This document shows positions 24,921-36,434 of a DNA stretch of 64,000 nucleotides, piece after piece; position 1 is the first letter of the stretch, and the number at the start of each line of letters is the position of its first letter. A program made the translations under genes and the position numbers. The notes under the pieces are model-generated. The model searched no databases. It was given only the letters and a program-made list of their open reading frames with translations, and was not told where the DNA came from. The stretch comes from Isoetes taiwanensis. Lineage: Eukaryota; Streptophyta; Lycopodiopsida; Isoetales; Isoetaceae. The stretch lies in the NCBI GenBank assembly GCA_021234155.1, contig JAJEKV010000057.1, positions 8,646,108 to 8,710,107 of the forward strand, given 5' to 3'.

Positions 24921-25152
24921 ATTTTTGCTTAATTATGTATTTTGATCCTCAACATGCAATGCTCGAGCTAGATAGAAATAAGGTCTGCTAGGGCAAATTT
25001 TGAGATCAATCGATATTCGTCCTTATTCTGTCCCTGCCAGACTATGCCAAAATAGCCGACTACTCTAGCATGAGCTCGGAACATGGTATGTCTGTGCACA
25101 TATGACTTTCTCAACACGAGTTTTGGAAGCCTTCATGCTATTGATGAACATA

Positions 25153-26114
25153 CTACAGCTGGAGCCCGGATCTGCCAAGGCATGCTGATCGCAGCCATAG
25201 AGGCTGATGAGCAATAGATGTTTGAAACTCGATGAGGTCCTTCAAAGCTAGTTTTGTATTTTTGGCATTAGGGTTCCTCCATTTTTTGTACAGGTTAGAA
25301 CCCATTTCTTGTAGTTTATTGAAATAACTCTTCCTAGCATCCAACATGTTGGAAGACAGACAAAAAGACTCTTAATGAAACCCAAGAAGCCTTTAAGTAT
25401 TCAGACGAAGTTTCAGAAGGAGGTGATGATACGACGATCAGAGCAGTGATATGATGATCAGAGCAGTGATACGATGATCAGAGCAGTAGATGTAAGTGCT
25501 TTTTTAGTTTTCCCCAAATAATATATTTCTGTAAGGGAATACCCTAACCCTAATGTAAACGGCGGCTCGTTCTCTTCCATTTTGCGACCGGAGCTCGCAT
25601 ACAGAGGTTTGTTGCAGATCAAGCAGGTAACAGCCTTCTCGCAGAAAAAAGATTGCGGTTTAATACTTCTTTCCAATTGAAACAGGGACATACCTCCAAG
25701 CAAATGCCTACTGGTGATTCAACCTGAGAAGTAACTCTTATGTATATCTGTAAAAGTAAGAATTCTTGTTATAGAGTTGAATCTTTCTTCATTTATCATG
25801 TAGTGGACCTTAGTTGTTGTGAAATAGACCGCATTGCAATCTACAAGCCGTTTCAAGCAGAGCCCGATTTTTGAAGTTGAATATGCATATACAGATTTGA
25901 TATCTTTTTCGTCAGTTTGAAGCTTTGGCTTATGATGAGGTATGATGTATTCAGAAGAAAATGCCTCCATCTTGGACCTGTGCGCTCGGTTTTTCTCTGT
26001 AGAAGTAAAGGAGATATCAAAGAGTTTGCTTGCAAAATCATCTCGGTGAGATACGCAGAACCGATCAAGAAAATGGAGATGAGGGTTTCGAGTGATACCA
26101 TTGGAGTGTATCAC
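25153..26114 (-). other. Three consecutive unrecognised minus-strand frames
   Basis: Open frames at 26114-25719 (131 aa), 25703-25458 (81 aa) and 25347-25153 (64 aa) follow one another on the minus strand. Some parts look protein-like, such as KAVTCLICNKPLYASSGRKM and KSYFNKLQEMGSNLYKKW. I recognise no family and saw no clear splice sites, so this may be a decayed coding region or chance. Confidence 0.2.
25427..25490 (+). repeat. 21-bp minisatellite, three units
   Basis: The unit gatacgatgatcagagcagt is repeated three times with c/t changes. Confidence 0.85.
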
Positions 26115-26754
26115 TCATTTAAAGGTGTTCACCAAAAAGTATTTATCATCTGATCATGTTCTTGTATTCACAATACATGTACAAAATTAACACCATTAAG
26201 TACATTCTCTCAAACCTTATAGTATTTTGCAAACCTTAATATACAGTATACAAAAACTTGTACATGCATACCCCACAAACGAGGATCGCTATGTACGGTC
26301 CAGATCTTAGAATAAAGGGCAAATATGCCCATCCGACAGCTCTCGCTGCCCTACGTAACCCCCCGTGTGAATATGCACCCAAACCAAAGGGGGTTTAAGG
26401 GGGATTTTAATTTAAATGTGTTAAATGCAATGGTTTATGTTAATAATGTTAATGGTAGTTGTGTGAAGGCCTAAAAAATTTTTGGCCCCTTCGGGGCCTC
26501 AAACAAAAAACATTACATTATACTAATTATTAATGTTAATGGTAGTTATATTAAGAAAAAAAATTTGGGCCCGAGAAATGCAAACATAGGTAAACTTTGA
26601 AGAAAAACTAGCATACCCAAGTTTATGTCTGAGAAATTGGTAAACAAATACAATCCAGTATCACCATGTGAGATAATTTGCAATCATATATGACCGAAGA
26701 AGGTATGATGAAGTAAGCATATGAAGATAAGTTCGATGGTCATTGCAACTTGAT

Positions 26755-26848
26755 ATCCAAAGATAGCATTTTAAGGTACAACAACATTGTGTAACAGAAA
26801 TACATGCAAAGATAGCATTTTAAGGTACAACAACATTGTGTCAAACTT
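26755..26848 (+). repeat. ~52-bp tandem unit, two copies (again at 28785-28870)
   Basis: The unit agatagcattttaaggtaca...cattgtgta is present twice in tandem here and twice in the second long duplication. Confidence 0.8.
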
Positions 26849-27282
26849 CTGATGTCCTTAGCAACCAGTGAAATGTTGGCTTTGTCATCTCAACAGAAAT
26901 GAACACCCTTTGGGAACCTGATTGTTAATGAAAAAATTAAGAACCAAATACTAGTTTGAACTGAACAAATTATAGAGAGTAGAGCTCACATGCATTCACT
27001 AGTGTCCTTGCACTTGCATGAAGGCAGCAAAGCCATGTTCCGTGAGAGACTGATCCTCAAATTTGGTCATGCTCCTCACCTTGCTGGCAATGAAGACCTC
27101 GAAAAGGAAATATGCAGGCCTTATCCATGGCTGTTTGGAAACTGATTCGATCTTCACAAACCCTATCTAGCAAACAAAACTGATTCGATCTTCTGCTCCG
27201 ATGATGCTTAATCTCTGCTTCTGTTCTGATGATGCTTCCGTTCCAATGATGCCCAAAAGTAGTGCACATTGTGAAAGCAAGT

Positions 27283-27421
27283 TTACCTTTGAATCCCATG
27301 AAAAAGTTCCATTCTTAATTGAGATAGCTGCTGAATCATTTTCAAGTGGTGGATTAGGAAGTATTTCCTGTTCTTCTGCTAGAAGCAATCCTTCCAAACG
27401 TTTCAAGGATACATTTTGCAT
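27283..27421 (-). pseudogene. ABCC (MRP) transporter exon fragment
   Basis: The minus strand reads NVSLKRLEGLLLAEEQEIL and then ISIKNGTFSWDSK. This is the linker and start of the first nucleotide-binding domain of plant ABCC transporters, which pump glutathione and other conjugates. The frame stops matching exactly at GATTCAAAG|GTAAAC, a good splice donor, so a genomic exon end was carried in rather than a cDNA. The Walker motifs are absent. It lies inside the inverted-repeat element at 26155-28262 and is not a functional gene. Confidence 0.7.
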
Positions 27422-27896
27422 TCACAGCCTGACAGATACTAGTCAGCATAGAGATAAGTAATAATACCTGGGTTATTAGTGATGGCAAATTAAAGAGGAT
27501 ACCGGAGCACTGCAAAAAGAGAAAGGGAGGAATATCAATGAAAATGAGCAGCTTGCTATTGTCTTTACAAGTATGATATGTAATATCCAGATGCCATATG
27601 GAGGGCCATCACTCATCTAGACCATGCTCTAAAATCTATCAATATTCATTAAGTTCAAGATCAATATGACGCCCATGCAGATATAATTAAGCACTCAATT
27701 CCTTAATCAACTAGCTAAATCATTTCCTCTGGCTGTTCATATATTCATGTAATAATGAAGTGCACACTCCTCACAAAAAGTAAAAAGGCTATAGCTGTTC
27801 ATATGCATGTGGTGATGAATTGCACAAACTGGCATAAACTTACAAAACTGAATAAGGAGCATATCTGTCAATTGATTGTGCTTACTTAATCGTGCT

Positions 27897-28050
27897 ATGA
27901 TGATCTATTTACTTTCGGCTCCTCTCCCTTATCTTGTTTGGGTGGGGCTGAATCTGGCTTGCCAGGCTTGACAAAAATGCTGCCACCAGAGCCAATGGTT
28001 TCCCTGATCCCTTCCTCATAGCCTTTTATAAATTCTCTTAATGCATCTCT
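27897..28050 (-). pseudogene. C-terminal coding fragment, unrecognised protein
   Basis: The minus strand reads DALREFIKGYEEGIRETIGS, continues GGSIFVKPGKPDSAPPKQDK and GEEPKVNR, then a stop. The composition (amphipathic segment, then a Pro/Lys-rich tail) looks like a genuine protein end. I do not recognise the parent gene. It is in the same element and orientation as the ABCC exon and borders the right arm. Confidence 0.4.
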
Positions 28051-30239
28051 TTATTCACACGGGGGGAGACTCCGGGCATCGAGAGCTGTTGGATAGGTAT
28101 ATTCACCCTTTATTCCTTAATCTATACCGTACATAAAGTTCCTCGTTTGTGGGGTATGCATGTACAAAATTTGCTATACTGTATAACAAGATTTGCAAAA
28201 TACTATAAGATTTGAGGTAATATACTACATGGTGTTCATTTCGTACATGCGAAATATAATTTTAGGGGCTCTCGCTGCCCTACGTCTCCCCCGTGTGAAT
28301 AAGCACCCAAACCAAAGGGGGTTTAAGGGGGAATTTAATTTTGAAGTGTGTAATGTAATGGTTTTTGTGAAGGCCTAAAAAATTTTTGGCCCCTTCGGGG
28401 CCTCGAACAAAAAACATTACATTATACTAATTAATGTTAAATGCAAACATAGGTAAACTTTGAAGGCAACATAAGATGCCTTAGCCATTAGCCTAATATC
28501 TAAATATGGACCAAGAACTGTAAAGAAATAAAGAGAAAAATTTGTAAATCACCTTCACTTCATTCTTTTATAGTTAAGTTATTATAGATCATACTTTCGC
28601 CTTTGCCAACAAAAAAACTAGCATACCCAAGTTTATGTTTGAGAAATTGGTAAACAAATACAATCTAGTATCACCATGTGAGATAATTCAAGAATCATAT
28701 TTGACCGAGGAAGGTCCGATGAAGTAAGCATATGAAGATAATTTCGATGGTCATTGCAACTTGATATCCATTGCAACTTGATATTCAAAGATAGCATTTT
28801 AAGGTACAACAACATTGTGTAACAGAAATACATGCAAAGATAGCATTTTAAGGTACAACAACATTGTGTAAATGTAAATACACGCCCCAAGCCTTGATGC
28901 TCATAATATATGCTCCAAAATGGCAACGTGGTGTAGAGCAAGTAGATACAAGGAAAGAAAAAAATAAATTGATGCGCTGAGAATTTAAGCAGAAAAAACC
29001 CTTTGCATTAAACATAGGAAAACAATTACGCTTAAGGTTCACTAAGTTAAAAAAGGAAGAGCTTGCCTAGATGCCGCTTGCATAAGCGCATGAAACCGCT
29101 ACCATTGCACATCATTAAGTGTGAAAGAAGGAAAAATGTTGGCTAGAGTATATCGGAACTTGCAAATACAAACACCTTCAAGCTTTGGGCTTAAACCAGA
29201 AGCCCATAACGCATAACAACAAATTTCACTTAACTTAGTTTGCTCTTTGAATGCCCCTTTCATAGCTTCGGCACAGATTTTGGATTAAACATGAATGCCA
29301 TAGTCCCTCGAATCAACTCGGGCCTGCATATATAGCCCGGTCACTCTTTGGAATGATCCTTAGAAAATACATCTGCTCCATCCCCACAACGTACCGATGT
29401 GTTTGTTAAACTTCCGATGTCCTTAGCAACCGGTGGAATGTTAGGTGGATTTTGTAGGATCACATCTGAAACCGCCACTTGCAAAACCATTAACCTTAAA
29501 ATTTGATGGTGTTCTTCCCAGCTTTGACAAGACATGGACATGTTACTCCCAATCATGAACCCATCCGTCTTGAGTATCCACAACTTAAAAATTTTCGCCA
29601 AACATAGAGAAACGGCAAGAAACATCGACATGTGAAGAAGCGGGGCTTTCAATCCTTTTAATGTCTAAGCAAAGGATCAATTGCGAACATTTTTCCCTGT
29701 TAAGAATGATCCAAGAGCGAATCGCAAAGAAGATTTTCGTGCAAGCTCAATGCATGAAATCACCTCCACGTGAAACGGCTTTGTCATCTCAACAAAACGA
29801 ACACCCTTTGGGAACCTGATTGTTAATGGAAAAAGTAAGAACCAAATACTAGTTTTAACCGAATAAATTATAGAGAGTAGAGCTCACACGCATTCACTAG
29901 TCTCCTTGCATAAAGGCAAAGCAGAGCCATGTTTCGCGGAGAGACCCGATCCTCAAATTTGGTGAAGTTCGTCATGCTCCTCACCTTTGCGGGCAATGAA
30001 GACCTCGAAAAGGAAATATGCAGGCCTTATCCATGGCTGTTTCGAAACTGATTCGATCTTCACAAACCCTATCCAGCAAACAAAGCCGATTCGATCTTGA
30101 AATTTCCATGCTTCGTTCGATGATGCTTAATCTCCGCATTCGTTAGATGATGGTTCTGGTTCGATGATGCCCAAAACTACCGATTGCTCCACCTCGCATA
30201 ATTTGTGCCTTCACTAGCAAACCCTATCTAGCAAACCCT

Positions 30240-30290
30240 ATTTCTAAATGGCTCGAGGGTTGCATGTGAAGGAGTTTAATAAGCTAATTG

Positions 30291-30325
<35 letters not shown>

Positions 30326-31240
30326 ATGGCCATGGGTCTAAACCATTGAACAAAAAACACTAAAATTAATGCAGGCGTATATGCACTCTAGATATACTAA
30401 TTAGTAGTTCCCATGTAATACGCTTTCGAAATCATATGAAAACCATAGGAAAAATAGTACAAAAATACAAAACCAACCCCTTGTTATTATGCTAGATATT
30501 GCTGCCCTGGCAAGGTAAATACGTTGCAAGGCTGGCTTGATATGCTCCGCTCTTGCTCGTGCTGCAATTGCTGTTTAATGGAGGAACATAGACAACATCA
30601 AGTATAAAATCTAACCATAGTGATCAGGCCATCAAAACTCAGAGATAGAAAATACCCAAATCCTCGGCAGCACTTCTTTCCCTTTTCTTATCTTCCTCTG
30701 CTTCTTTGTCTTTATCTGTTTTCTCGTAAATACTCCCAGTTCTCCAGCTGCGTATGTAAAGCTTTACCAGAACTAAGAACAGGAATCGGATAGCTACAAA
30801 GACCGATTATCTGCAGAATACCAAAACAGGCCGCCACGGATTATCTCTGACACAAAAGAAACACCCATTTCTGCAAGTTGAACATTTATTTTTTTCTGAT
30901 GCTTGCTCCAGCCTTCTTGTTTTCGATGCTTGCTCTAGCCTACCGAAGCACCACAGACAGTTCTCCACCTCTGCAGAATTTGTGCCTTCAGGTAGCAAAC
31001 CCTATTTCTAAATGGCTCGAGGGTTGCATGTGAAGGAGTGGAATAAGCTAATTGAAAAAAAAAAATACAACATGGCCCATGGATTTAAACCATTGAACAA
31101 AAAACACTAAAATTAATGCAGGCGTATATGCACTCTAGATATACTAATTAGTAGTTCCCATGCAATACGCTTTCGAAATCATATGAAAACCATAGGAAAA
31201 ATAGTACAAAAATACAAAACCAACCCCCTGTTATTATGCT
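30240..31240 (+). repeat. Two direct copies of a ~230-bp block
   Basis: The block ctcgagggttgcatgtgaag...aataaaccaaccccttgttattatgctagatatt-like sequence appears at about 30250-30500 and 31014-31245. The first copy has an A run expanded to about 36 bases (30289-30324). A related inverted copy is at 24785-24920. Confidence 0.8.
30289..30324 (+). repeat. Poly-A run (~36 bp)
   Basis: Uninterrupted A's sit at the point where the sister copy near 31052 has only about ten. Local expansion is more likely than a retrotransposon tail. Confidence 0.85.
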
Positions 31241-31249
31241 AGATATTCT

Positions 31250-33120
31250 TTTTGCTCTTTCATCTAATTTATTGTTTTTTTAACATATCTAAGCTAATGT
31301 ATTTAACGTTTTGCATTGCATGCACAATGATGGAGGACAGAATATATATACAGAAAGAAAGCTTTTACGGTTCAACAAACTCTGATTACTGGTCTGGTTA
31401 CAATTATTATGGTTTCTTTTCATATCTTTTTTTTGTTCAAATTTCTCAATACGACGGCCTGGCTTTAAGCAACACATAGTATTTAAAAAAAATGAAGGTA
31501 TGAGTCACTTTGTTCATTGCCAATTATCTCCATTTACTTTGGGCAATTATAATTCCATTTTGTTGAGGTTATTTGGTTTATCCCATGCAAGAAGTCATTT
31601 CGAAGTTCAGATCTTATCTGCTGAGTTTTCAGTTTTGTAGATTGAATAGATTCCCTGCTTTAAAATTAATCACCAATTTTCAATGGTTTAAAGTGTACTT
31701 GCTTAATTTGATGATCAGATTATTCTTTCATTAAATCATTTGCCAGTTGATTCTTTGCTCATATTCTCTAAGTTTTCTTGAGTACGAATTGAGCATCCAC
31801 ACTTGAATATGTGAGTTGGGATGATCCATTTTTGCAGCACACTACATATTGTCTATAAGATAATTTGACTTTTGAGTGCTTATTTCCTTTTGCTTTCTAA
31901 TGGGTTCTGATTCTTTAAATCACATCTCATGACTCTAATTCATGTATTGTAACACAAATGGTCTACTTGTGGGTTCAACTCCCACATGTTCATTGAAGCC
32001 ACAAAAAAGTAAAGACAACTACTAAAGAAATTGGTAACGGTTGCCATAAGTAATCACCATTAGATATCATGTGTATTCGTATCGGTTAACTACTGGGGAT
32101 CATGTCAAAAAATCATATTAAGAAATTCAAACTAGTCTATTTATCACTTGATGGTATTGATGATTAATCACTATAGAACAACATAGCAACCATGCACTAT
32201 AAATTATCGTGTCGATATACACCTGAGGGTGTTGATGATTAATCACTATAGAATATCAGAGGGATTATGCACTCAAAATTACAATGTCAATGTACCAAGA
32301 AATATAGACGCGATCAAATATCATTCCTCTAAACTTGACATATTAACCAGTGCTACACACCATATACTTTAAGGCGTTATAGAGACCAACTACAATTATC
32401 ATGTTTCAATGCTATGTTAAAAAACAATATTTGTTTATTACATTCTAAAATCGTGTTCATGAACCATATTGTATAACTAGACATGGTTTGTAAACTTTTT
32501 GGCCCACAAAATTGTATTGATTTTTTAGTTTGATTTTCGCTACTAAACCATCACGTGGACTCATCTCAATTTTTGAACATATCTAGATTTAGTTCCATGC
32601 CCATATATCTTCATAAAATCCCTTACCTATGGTTTTTATTATTACTTAATAAAAACTCACTTCTTTAGCTTATAATTTAATTGTAAGCTCTTAAGAAGCA
32701 CATTGCAATCTTTCTTCCCTGATGACGAGTGACCGTCTATGCCCCATCTTTATGCTAGACTGTTCCCTAGCATGGGCTCCTCTCCCCGAGCTAAGAATAC
32801 AATGTTCTGAATGTCTTAAAGTATACTTCTTATTTACCAATTAGTGTAGCAATGATTTCAAACAGAACATGTTTAACGTGACATTCAAGATTACTTTCCT
32901 ACCTTCAGATTGAACTTCTCAGATAGATTCTTTCCTTTTGCCTGCTTTCCCACTTCTCCATTGGTGCCCCTTATGTCCTTGGTTAATTTCCATTTGTATT
33001 CTTTAATTAACTCTTAGTTTAGAAACAAAACCATCAACAAATGCAAACAACAATTAATCAATTTTAACCAAGCAATTATTAACGACGATTTCCAATTTGT
33101 CGCAGATGTCCAACAGAGGC
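31250..33120. other. No gene recognised
   Basis: The region is AT-rich with no long or conserved frame. A word gttgatgattaatcactatag occurs twice (about 32157 and 32232). Confidence 0.5.
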
Positions 33121-33239
33121 AATTTGGCATGCCCACAGATTCGATTCTTGCCCATCCTTCTCTCAAGCAATTTTGGCCATCTTGGTTCAAGAACGGCCTT
33201 CTAGACAGATTCCAACCTGATCCATCACGATTTAGGTGC

Positions 33240-33860
33240 AGATTCTTCCCTTTCAATCCTATTTTTCACAGACTTTTGCGGATTCAAACACTCCTTTTCC
33301 TTTTCCTTTTTCTTATGCCTTTTTATCTTCCCTTTCCCCCTCCCTTTTTCCCCCTTTCCCTTTCCCTTTTCTTTATGCCATTTTTTTCTCCTCTTTCCTT
33401 TCCATTTCTCTCTAACCTTTTTTCCTTCATTTTTTCGGTGCTCTTTTCTCTTTTTCTCTTTCTTCACCCTTTCCCTCTTCCCTTTTTTTCCGTGCTCTTT
33501 CCCCCTTTCCTTTTCCCCCTCCCTTTTTCTTTTTCCTTTCCCTTTCTCTTTTTCTATACGCTTTGTCCATCCCTTCTTCCCACCCTTTTCCCGTTTTCCC
33601 TTACCTTTTTCTCTTTTTTCCACCCTTTCCTTCTTCCCCTTTTCCCAGTGCCATTTTTCCCTTTCCTTTATCCCTCCCTTTTTCTATTCTTTTTTTTCAT
33701 TTTTCCATGTCATTTTTCCCTTCCTTTTCTCCCTTCATTTGCCCTTTTCCACTTCCCCTTTTTCCCTTCCCTTTTTTCTTTTTCTTTTTCCATTTTACCT
33801 ATGTCTTTCCTTCCCTTTCCTTTCTCCCTTTTTCCTTTCCCATTTCCCTTAAGAGATCAA
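33240..33860 (+). repeat. Polypyrimidine tract (~600 bp of C/T)
   Basis: The plus strand is almost entirely T and C in irregular ttccctttt patterns, interrupted by isolated A or G. It produces long meaningless Phe/Pro/Ser/Leu-rich frames on the plus strand and Lys/Glu/Arg-rich ones on the minus strand. It is a low-complexity tract capable in principle of triplex formation, not a gene. Confidence 0.9.
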
Positions 33861-33959
33861 ATCATGATCAGTCACGGTGGTGAGAAGTCGTGCAATAAAT
33901 CTCGGCCTTCATATTCAATAGGATAATCTCGGCCATTCAAATTAGGGCTTGATCCAAAT

Positions 33960-33991
33960 CCAATACGGCATAATATTATAATATAAGAAGA
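33960..33991 (-). mobile_element. Helitron 5' terminus (minus strand), orphan
   Basis: Read on the minus strand, the sequence starts TCTTCTTATATTATAATATT, preceded by A. It shares the TC-plus-TATATTATAA start with the right ends of the nested Helitrons at 42920 and 44712. The following cgtattggatttggatc-like sequence also resembles the copy ending at 42920. No matching CTAG hairpin end was found to the left, so the element is truncated or the other end has decayed. Confidence 0.5.
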
Positions 33992-34374
33992 TACTGGTCT
34001 TTTGCCACATTTGTTAATTTTATTTTAGAAATATTCATCAAAACTTTTACATCTTTTAAGGCTAGAAGTGCCATTTACCTTCATTTTCAATGAATAGATG
34101 GTAAATGGACTTTTAGAGCTAGGAGACAAGTGTCCCGAGCAGTTAGCAACTGCCAGGATCTTGCCCTATTTGTAGCTTGGCCTTCACGTTCCTTGCATCA
34201 GCCCTGTTGTGCACATCTCCACACTGGAATTTTCCTGAGCTCCCCTCCCTCTCCCAAAAAAAAAAAACCCTCCCTCTTTTCTTTTTTCCCTTTGCTATTA
34301 CTTTACCGTCTTGTTCCAGTTTCCTACTTGAGTTTGTCAATATGACCTGCTGTGGTTATTACCAAATTGGTTGA

Positions 34375-34505
34375 TGTGGTGATGGAGCCTTGATGGCTTA
34401 TATCAATGACTCTCTTATGGTTTTATAGCCTTGGTGGCTTATTTATGGTTGGAAGCCTTGGTGGTTGTTTTATGGTCTTAAAGCCTTGGTGGCTTATGTT
34501 GGTAA
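34375..34505 (+). repeat. Degenerate ~35-bp tandem repeat (about 4 units)
   Basis: The phrase agccttggtggcttat with tatggttttata-like spacers recurs four times. Confidence 0.7.
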
Positions 34506-34659
34506 CCTTTGGTGCCAATGGGCCCGGGGTCTTGTCTTACTTGTGTTATTCTTTTGCAGGATGAGTCAGTTGAGTTTGCGACGTTTGAATGGTGGAATTG
34601 CTGCTTGCCTTCAAGTTTCGGTATAGCCGGCAAGTCAAATTTGCCTGTGGCCTTCCTCT

Positions 34660-35114
34660 TCAACATATCTGTAAACCCAAAAAGGCCAGTAGGCATGAGG
34701 GTTCCTTTTCTTTTCTATTGTGTATAACATCCCTTAGAAAGTCAAGTCCCAAGGTACGCGTAACAGAAAGCTGCTCTCTCAAAGTTGGACATACATAAGC
34801 ATCTTTAGCTGCTTCCGACTTCCAATGACCATGAGCTTTGAAAAGACGATCAGGGATGTCGAAAGCTGCAGCAGTCGTAGCACCACCCCTCCTTCCAGAA
34901 TGAGTATCAAAGGCAGTGGGGTCTTCTCCGATAGCAAGCAAACAATGGCGGAACCATGCCCACAACATAGAGTATGAAATAGGGTTCCGACGCAAGGAAA
35001 AACTTCCTTTAGAAATTATGACGCTTCTGAACAAAGGACCCCCAGCAGGACCATCTACCTCTCTATATCTGGCAAGTGAAATAAGTTGTTATACTAGAGC
35101 TATAGGACAATATA
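34660..35114 (-). pseudogene. Tyrosine recombinase, C-terminal half (split by LINE)
   Basis: On the minus strand this reads CPIALV, a stop, then RYREVDGPAGGPLFRSVI and the catalytic core. Family residues are visible: HSGRRGGATTAAA (His and second Arg of the active site), HGHWKSEAAKDAYV (the His/Trp position and the nucleophile Tyr). This is the YR enzyme type of Crypton, DIRS or related elements, which integrate by strand exchange through a Tyr-DNA bond. The N-terminal half is at 48885-48264, on the other side of the LINE. The frame CNGLYCPIALV continues across the LINE target site. At least one nonsense codon makes it inactive. The exact element class cannot be told from this window. Confidence 0.8.
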
Positions 35115-35125
35115 ATCCATTGCAG
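35115..35125 (+). repeat. LINE target-site duplication, left
   Basis: The 11-bp word atccattgcag is identical to 48253-48263, directly after the LINE poly-A tail. Confidence 0.88.
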
Positions 35126-35162
35126 ATCTTGTTAGGGTTGAGAGAGACGTAAGGAGAACAGA

Positions 35163-36434
35163 ATGGAGAACCGAGGTGTGGGCCCGAAGGGACCCCTGCA
35201 GGGTATGCAGGAGACCATAGGTACAGATACGGCAGGGAAAGGTATAGGTATTGAGGCAGATTTAACAGGTCAGGGTAATGGTTTCGGGGATAGATTGGGA
35301 ACAGGGAAGGATGATTTGGGGACAGTGATGACAGAACTTTTTCAGAAAATGTCAATATCCATGCAGAATCAAATGATTGATATGATAAAGACTCTGATAG
35401 GGAATGAAACTGTTACTGAGAAAGGCGAAAAGCCTTTTTTTGTCTGTGGCGATTGGCTTATTCCCAGCATTCCTAGCATGGCGGAGACGAGGAGGACAAG
35501 ATCACAAACTATGTCGCCGGTGCAAATGCAGAGTCGGCTGGTGCAACCCATATTGGATGAAGTGAACCGAGAACAGAGAAGAATGCTGCAGAAACAAGAA
35601 CACAGAACAAAGCCATAGTTTCGAGGTATTCCTTCACTCAAACATGATTTTGTTCCCAACAGGTTAAAGGAATTAGAATCGAAGGCTGTAATAGGTTGCA
35701 TAAGGCATGAAGGGGTTCGATTGGCAGCCATAAGAATGGAATTAACAAAAATGGGAAAGAATGTGGATATCAGAAATATGTTCTGGCTCGATTTTCCTTT
35801 TTTTGTGGTAGAATGTGGAGATTCTCAGACTGTTCAGTTCCTTTTAAAAAAAGGAACTATTTTTAAGGCAAACTCACAATTCTATTTCCAAAAATGGAAT
35901 GCAAAGTTTGACCCCAATGATCTAAAGGAGCTATTTCATCCTGCATCATGCTCGGTTCAAGGCTTGAGTCCCATGTACTGGCATGAGGATATTTTTAAAA
36001 ACCTCTTTGCAGGAATTGGAGATTACATTGGATGGGAGACAATCCCGGAAAGAGCGCCGAGGATCTGGGTACAGATTGACATATTGAAAGAGATCCCGAA
36101 GCAGCTAATCTATAAAGATTACTATGGGGGAGAAGATCTTAAAACTGGATTGGACGGGATTACCAACCCCATGTGGAATTTGTGGGTTGAGAATGGAGGG
36201 GGGGTGTGTCAAGGAAAGATGGTAATAAATAAACAAATTCCTCAAACCATACCCATCCAAGAGAAACAAATCTCGACAAGAGAGAACTGGACTCCTGCAA
36301 ATAGGAAAAAAAGAAATAAAAATGGAAGTGCATACAAAAAGGCCAGAAAGCAAAAAGCCAAACAAGCCAAGGAAAATTTGAAACAAGAGATGCATAATAC
36401 AGGTAATCTTATGAAAGTATGGAGAAAGAAATAG
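35163..36434 (+). pseudogene. LINE ORF1, N-terminal part (one in-frame stop)
   Basis: ORF1 of plant L1 elements encodes an RNA-binding chaperone of the retrotransposition particle. The frame from ATG 35163 is broken only by TAG at 35616-35618 and then continues to 36434. The part after the stop resembles the DUF4283-type ORF1 domain: SPMYWHEDIFKNLFAGIGDY and ERAPRIWVQIDILKEIPKQL. A Lys-rich tail follows (KKARKQKAKQAKENLKQ). The protein then probably continued in the frame that starts at 36419, so a frameshift lies near 36420-36434. The DUF assignment is by resemblance. Confidence 0.75.

Larger units (their letters stand above)
26155..28262. mobile_element. Inverted-repeat-bounded element carrying gene fragments
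   Basis: Arms of about 210 bp (26155-26373 and 28051-28262) are imperfect inverted repeats. Examples are ttatagtattttgcaaa and catgcataccccacaaacga on the left, mirrored on the right. The inner ends are ccccccgtgtgaata and its complement. Between them lie an ABCC transporter exon (27421-27283) and another coding fragment (about 28050-27897), both on the minus strand. This is the layout of a Pack-type DNA transposon. I could not confirm a target duplication, and a direct copy of part of the left arm begins right at 28262. Confidence 0.5.
26335..30110 (+). repeat. Two long direct copies (26335-27180 and 28262-30110)
   Basis: Blocks shared in the same order are gctctcgctgccctacgt, the hairpin ggccccttcggggcc (26484-26498 and 28388-28402), agcatacccaagtttatg, the gatagcattttaaggtacaa unit, tttgggaacctgattgttaa, and gaagacctcgaaaaggaaat. 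The second copy is longer and keeps about 28900-29780, which the first lacks, so the first looks like a deletion derivative. No coding function is recognised. Confidence 0.75.

Noticed and set aside
33129-33926. 265-codon plus-strand frame and its Lys/Glu-rich minus-strand counterpart
   Set aside because: Both are translations of the polypyrimidine tract, so the long open frame is a result of composition, not a gene.
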